Of a stretch of DNA of 64,000 bases, positions 62,459 to 64,000 are shown piece after piece. The notes beneath the pieces were generated by a model. It had not been told where the DNA came from and did no database searches. It saw only the letters and a list, made by a program, of their open reading frames with translations. The translations under genes were made by a program, and so were the position numbers. Numbering within the stretch: the first letter of the stretch is position 1; every line of letters begins with the position of its first letter. Source of the DNA: Algoriphagus sp. PAP.12 (lineage in GTDB: Bacteria > Bacteroidota > Bacteroidia > Cytophagales > Cyclobacteriaceae); NCBI RefSeq assembly GCF_026652115.1, contig NZ_JAPPSQ010000009.1, forward strand, positions 124,001 to 188,000, written 5' to 3'.

Positions 62459-63706
62459 TTATTTTAATTCCAACACCTCATTTGTTCCAAAATTCTCATA
62501 TCCGGAAACAATGACTTTTTCTCCTTCAACCAATCCATCAAGCACTTCATAGTATTCTGGATTTTTTCTTCCCAATCTGATATTTCTCTTCTCGGCATTT
62601 CCAGATGTATTCAAGACAAATACCCAATTTCCTCCGGTATCCTTAAAGAACCCACCAGTCGGAAGTAGCAAGCTTTTTTCACTATCTCCCAATTCCAATC
62701 TGATCCTTACAGACTGACCTCTTCTGATTCCTTTTGGACTTTCTCCAGTGAAAACCATGTCCACTTCAAATCGCCCATTGGTAATGGTTGGATAGATTTT
62801 GGAAATCTCCAACTCATGGTCCTGACCACTCAGGGTAAACTTCCCTCTCAATCCTTGTCCGATTCTTGGTAAATACAATTCGTCAATAGGAACTCTCACT
62901 TTAAACTCATCCAATACATCAATTTGTCCATATCTCTCACCAGAATTGATCGCCTGGCCAACTTCAATCTGCTCCATAGCCAATTGGCCTGCAATTGGAG
63001 CTTTGATGACTAGGTTGTTCAATATCTGACCTACCCCATTCAAGGAAGCATTCATTCTTCCTTCAGATTGCCTCAACTGAGCCAGCTGATAGGCTCTCGC
63101 AATGGAATCACTCTGATAAGATTTATAAGTCAGTTCTTTTCTTTTCAGGTTGTACTCGTATTGTTCAGCTACTTCTTCAAATTCTCTGTCAGAAACCAGT
63201 TTCTTCTCATGCAATTCTTTGAATCGCTTGTATTGTGGTTCCAAAAGTGAAATTTGATAATCGATTTCAGCAAGCTGACCCAATTGGTTTAGATCATTTT
63301 GATCCAAAAAGAGCCTGGTTTGTCTCAAATTATTAATCTGCTCATATAACATGGTTTCTCGCTGCATCACATCCAGCTGTAGATTTGAGTTAGCCATGAT
63401 CAATATGGTATCTCCTGCATCAACAAGAGCACCTGACTCACGAACGACTTGAGCAACCATCCCTCCTTCTACCGCATCCAGGTAAAAGGTCTGAGCTGGC
63501 TCAATCTGACCGGATACCAATATATAATCGGTAAACTCTCCGGTGCTCACAGTAGCTATACTCAAGCGGTCGCGTTCCACATTCATTGTCGATCTATGAT
63601 CAGCAAATCCGATTTGATAAATAATACCTAGAAGAACTGCTGCTCCTCCGGCAAACCATGCAATCTTCCTGGGTGTCCAGGTCTTTTTTTCAATTTTTCT
63701 ATCCAT
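62459..63706 (-). CDS. MacA/HlyD-like periplasmic adaptor
   Basis: 415 residues. One N-terminal membrane helix (IAWFAGGAAVLLGIIYQIGF, about 13-33), a lipoyl-like half (VEGGMVAQVVRESGALVDAG), a long alpha-helical hairpin (about 105-230, rich in Gln/Glu/Leu), the second lipoyl half (LVIKAPIAGQLAMEQIEVGQ), a beta-barrel and a membrane-proximal domain (GRKNPEYYEVLDGLVEGEKV). It would bridge inner-membrane permeases to the TolC duct encoded at 13997. It is the only adaptor gene in the window, although there are fifteen permeases. A sigma-54-like module lies 34 nt upstream of its ATG. Confidence 0.93.
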   Translation of the reverse strand: MDRKIEKKTWTPRKIAWFAGGAAVLLGIIYQIGFADHRSTMNVERDRLSIATVSTGEFTDYILVSGQIEPAQTFYLDAVEGGMVAQVVRESGALVDAGDTILIMANSNLQLDVMQRETMLYEQINNLRQTRLFLDQNDLNQLGQLAEIDYQISLLEPQYKRFKELHEKKLVSDREFEEVAEQYEYNLKRKELTYKSYQSDSIARAYQLAQLRQSEGRMNASLNGVGQILNNLVIKAPIAGQLAMEQIEVGQAINSGERYGQIDVLDEFKVRVPIDELYLPRIGQGLRGKFTLSGQDHELEISKIYPTITNGRFEVDMVFTGESPKGIRRGQSVRIRLELGDSEKSLLLPTGGFFKDTGGNWVFVLNTSGNAEKRNIRLGRKNPEYYEVLDGLVEGEKVIVSGYENFGTNEVLELK

Positions 63707-64000
63707 TGTGCGTATTGCCTTTTTCGGGCCTATCCCATTATGCCAAATGATGTGCCATCAAAAAAATGCCTTTTGGAGGCTTTCAATTCGGTTTTTTGGA
63801 AAAATGGCTTTTCAGGACTCGAACATTTTCGTCCGCCAGCGAACAAAACATTTCAATTCCGAAAATTATTCTGTTAAATTCATTCCCTATTCCAAATGAC
63901 CTAAATCGGTCAAAATCCTTTGAAATCGCACATTTTATCAATTTTGTTTCGATTGATAGAATTCGGCAAGCTTTTGGAACAATGGGTTGCGTCCATTTAA
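63707..64000 (-). other. 294-bp upstream region at window edge
   Basis: It contains the adaptor promoter module (63741-63848). No start of another gene is recognisable in the last 150 bp, so any gene driving or preceding the adaptor lies outside the window. Confidence 0.5.
63741..63848 (-). promoter_or_regulatory. Sigma-54-like promoter module for the adaptor-ATPase-permease operon
   Basis: -24/-12 element TGGCACATCATTTGGC at 63757-63742 is the closest to consensus in the window (TGGCAC-N5-TTG). The hairpin/T-tract (63760-63783) lies behind it. Half-sites on the plus strand are CGAACA (63820), CGTCCG (63830), CGAACA (63840) at 10-bp steps. The centre is 80.5 nt upstream of the -24 T. Confidence 0.62.

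Overview
The window looks like a chromosome segment of a marine or freshwater Bacteroidota, most likely Cytophagales (Cyclobacteriaceae, Algoriphagus-like). The grounds are moderate-to-low GC, DUF4221/DUF4136/DUF2490/GIN-domain envelope proteins, Gfo/Idh plus DUF1080 pairs, almost no Shine-Dalgarno sequences, and huge FtsX/MacB permease families. Family assignments come from motifs read by eye; no database search was run.

Layout. 1-13.8 kb is ordinary mixed sequence: the tail of a NarL-type histidine kinase and its response regulator, a PhoD-like phosphatase, an EamA exporter and a CDF metal exporter that each converge on a DUF4221-like lipoprotein, a uracil-DNA-glycosylase-like protein, DUF2490 and DUF4136 proteins, an insertion-sequence graveyard (10.35-12.35 kb: intact tnpB, IS1595 fragment, broken IS200 tnpA), an OmpA-like lipoprotein and a small membrane protein. 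14-16 kb holds a TolC-like outer-membrane protein and an ABC ATPase. 16.2-18.2 kb holds a Gfo/Idh oxidoreductase and a DUF1080 protein.

18.4-63.7 kb is one very large locus, nearly all on the minus strand. It has a MacA/HlyD-like adaptor, a MacB/LolD-type ATPase, then fifteen intact, divergent ~790-820-residue MacB/FtsX permeases without their own ATPase domain. Three secreted beta-helix proteins (two GIN/DUF2807, one DUF4097) are interspersed, and one bestrophin-like gene is inverted. With the TolC/ATPase pair this supplies every part of a tripartite MacAB-TolC-like machine, with fifteen alternative permeases.

The most interesting observation is regulatory. Eight promoters across this locus, including those of the adaptor and the distant ATPase-TolC pair, share one composite module. 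It consists of (i) hexamers of consensus CGRACA in alternating orientation on a 10-bp grid, (ii) in most modules a hairpin with a T-tract, and (iii) a sigma-54-like -24/-12 element TGGCRY-N7-G. In seven of the eight, the centre of the hexamer array lies 77.5-81.5 nt upstream of the -24 box (exactly 80.5 nt in three). This predicts a single sigma-54 enhancer-binding activator driving the whole system as a regulon of about eight operons. The permease intergenic regions also carry locus-restricted repeats: an AAGARYC heptamer run after permease stop codons, AT-rich and TTGGAAGG cassettes, and two-hairpin REP-like elements.
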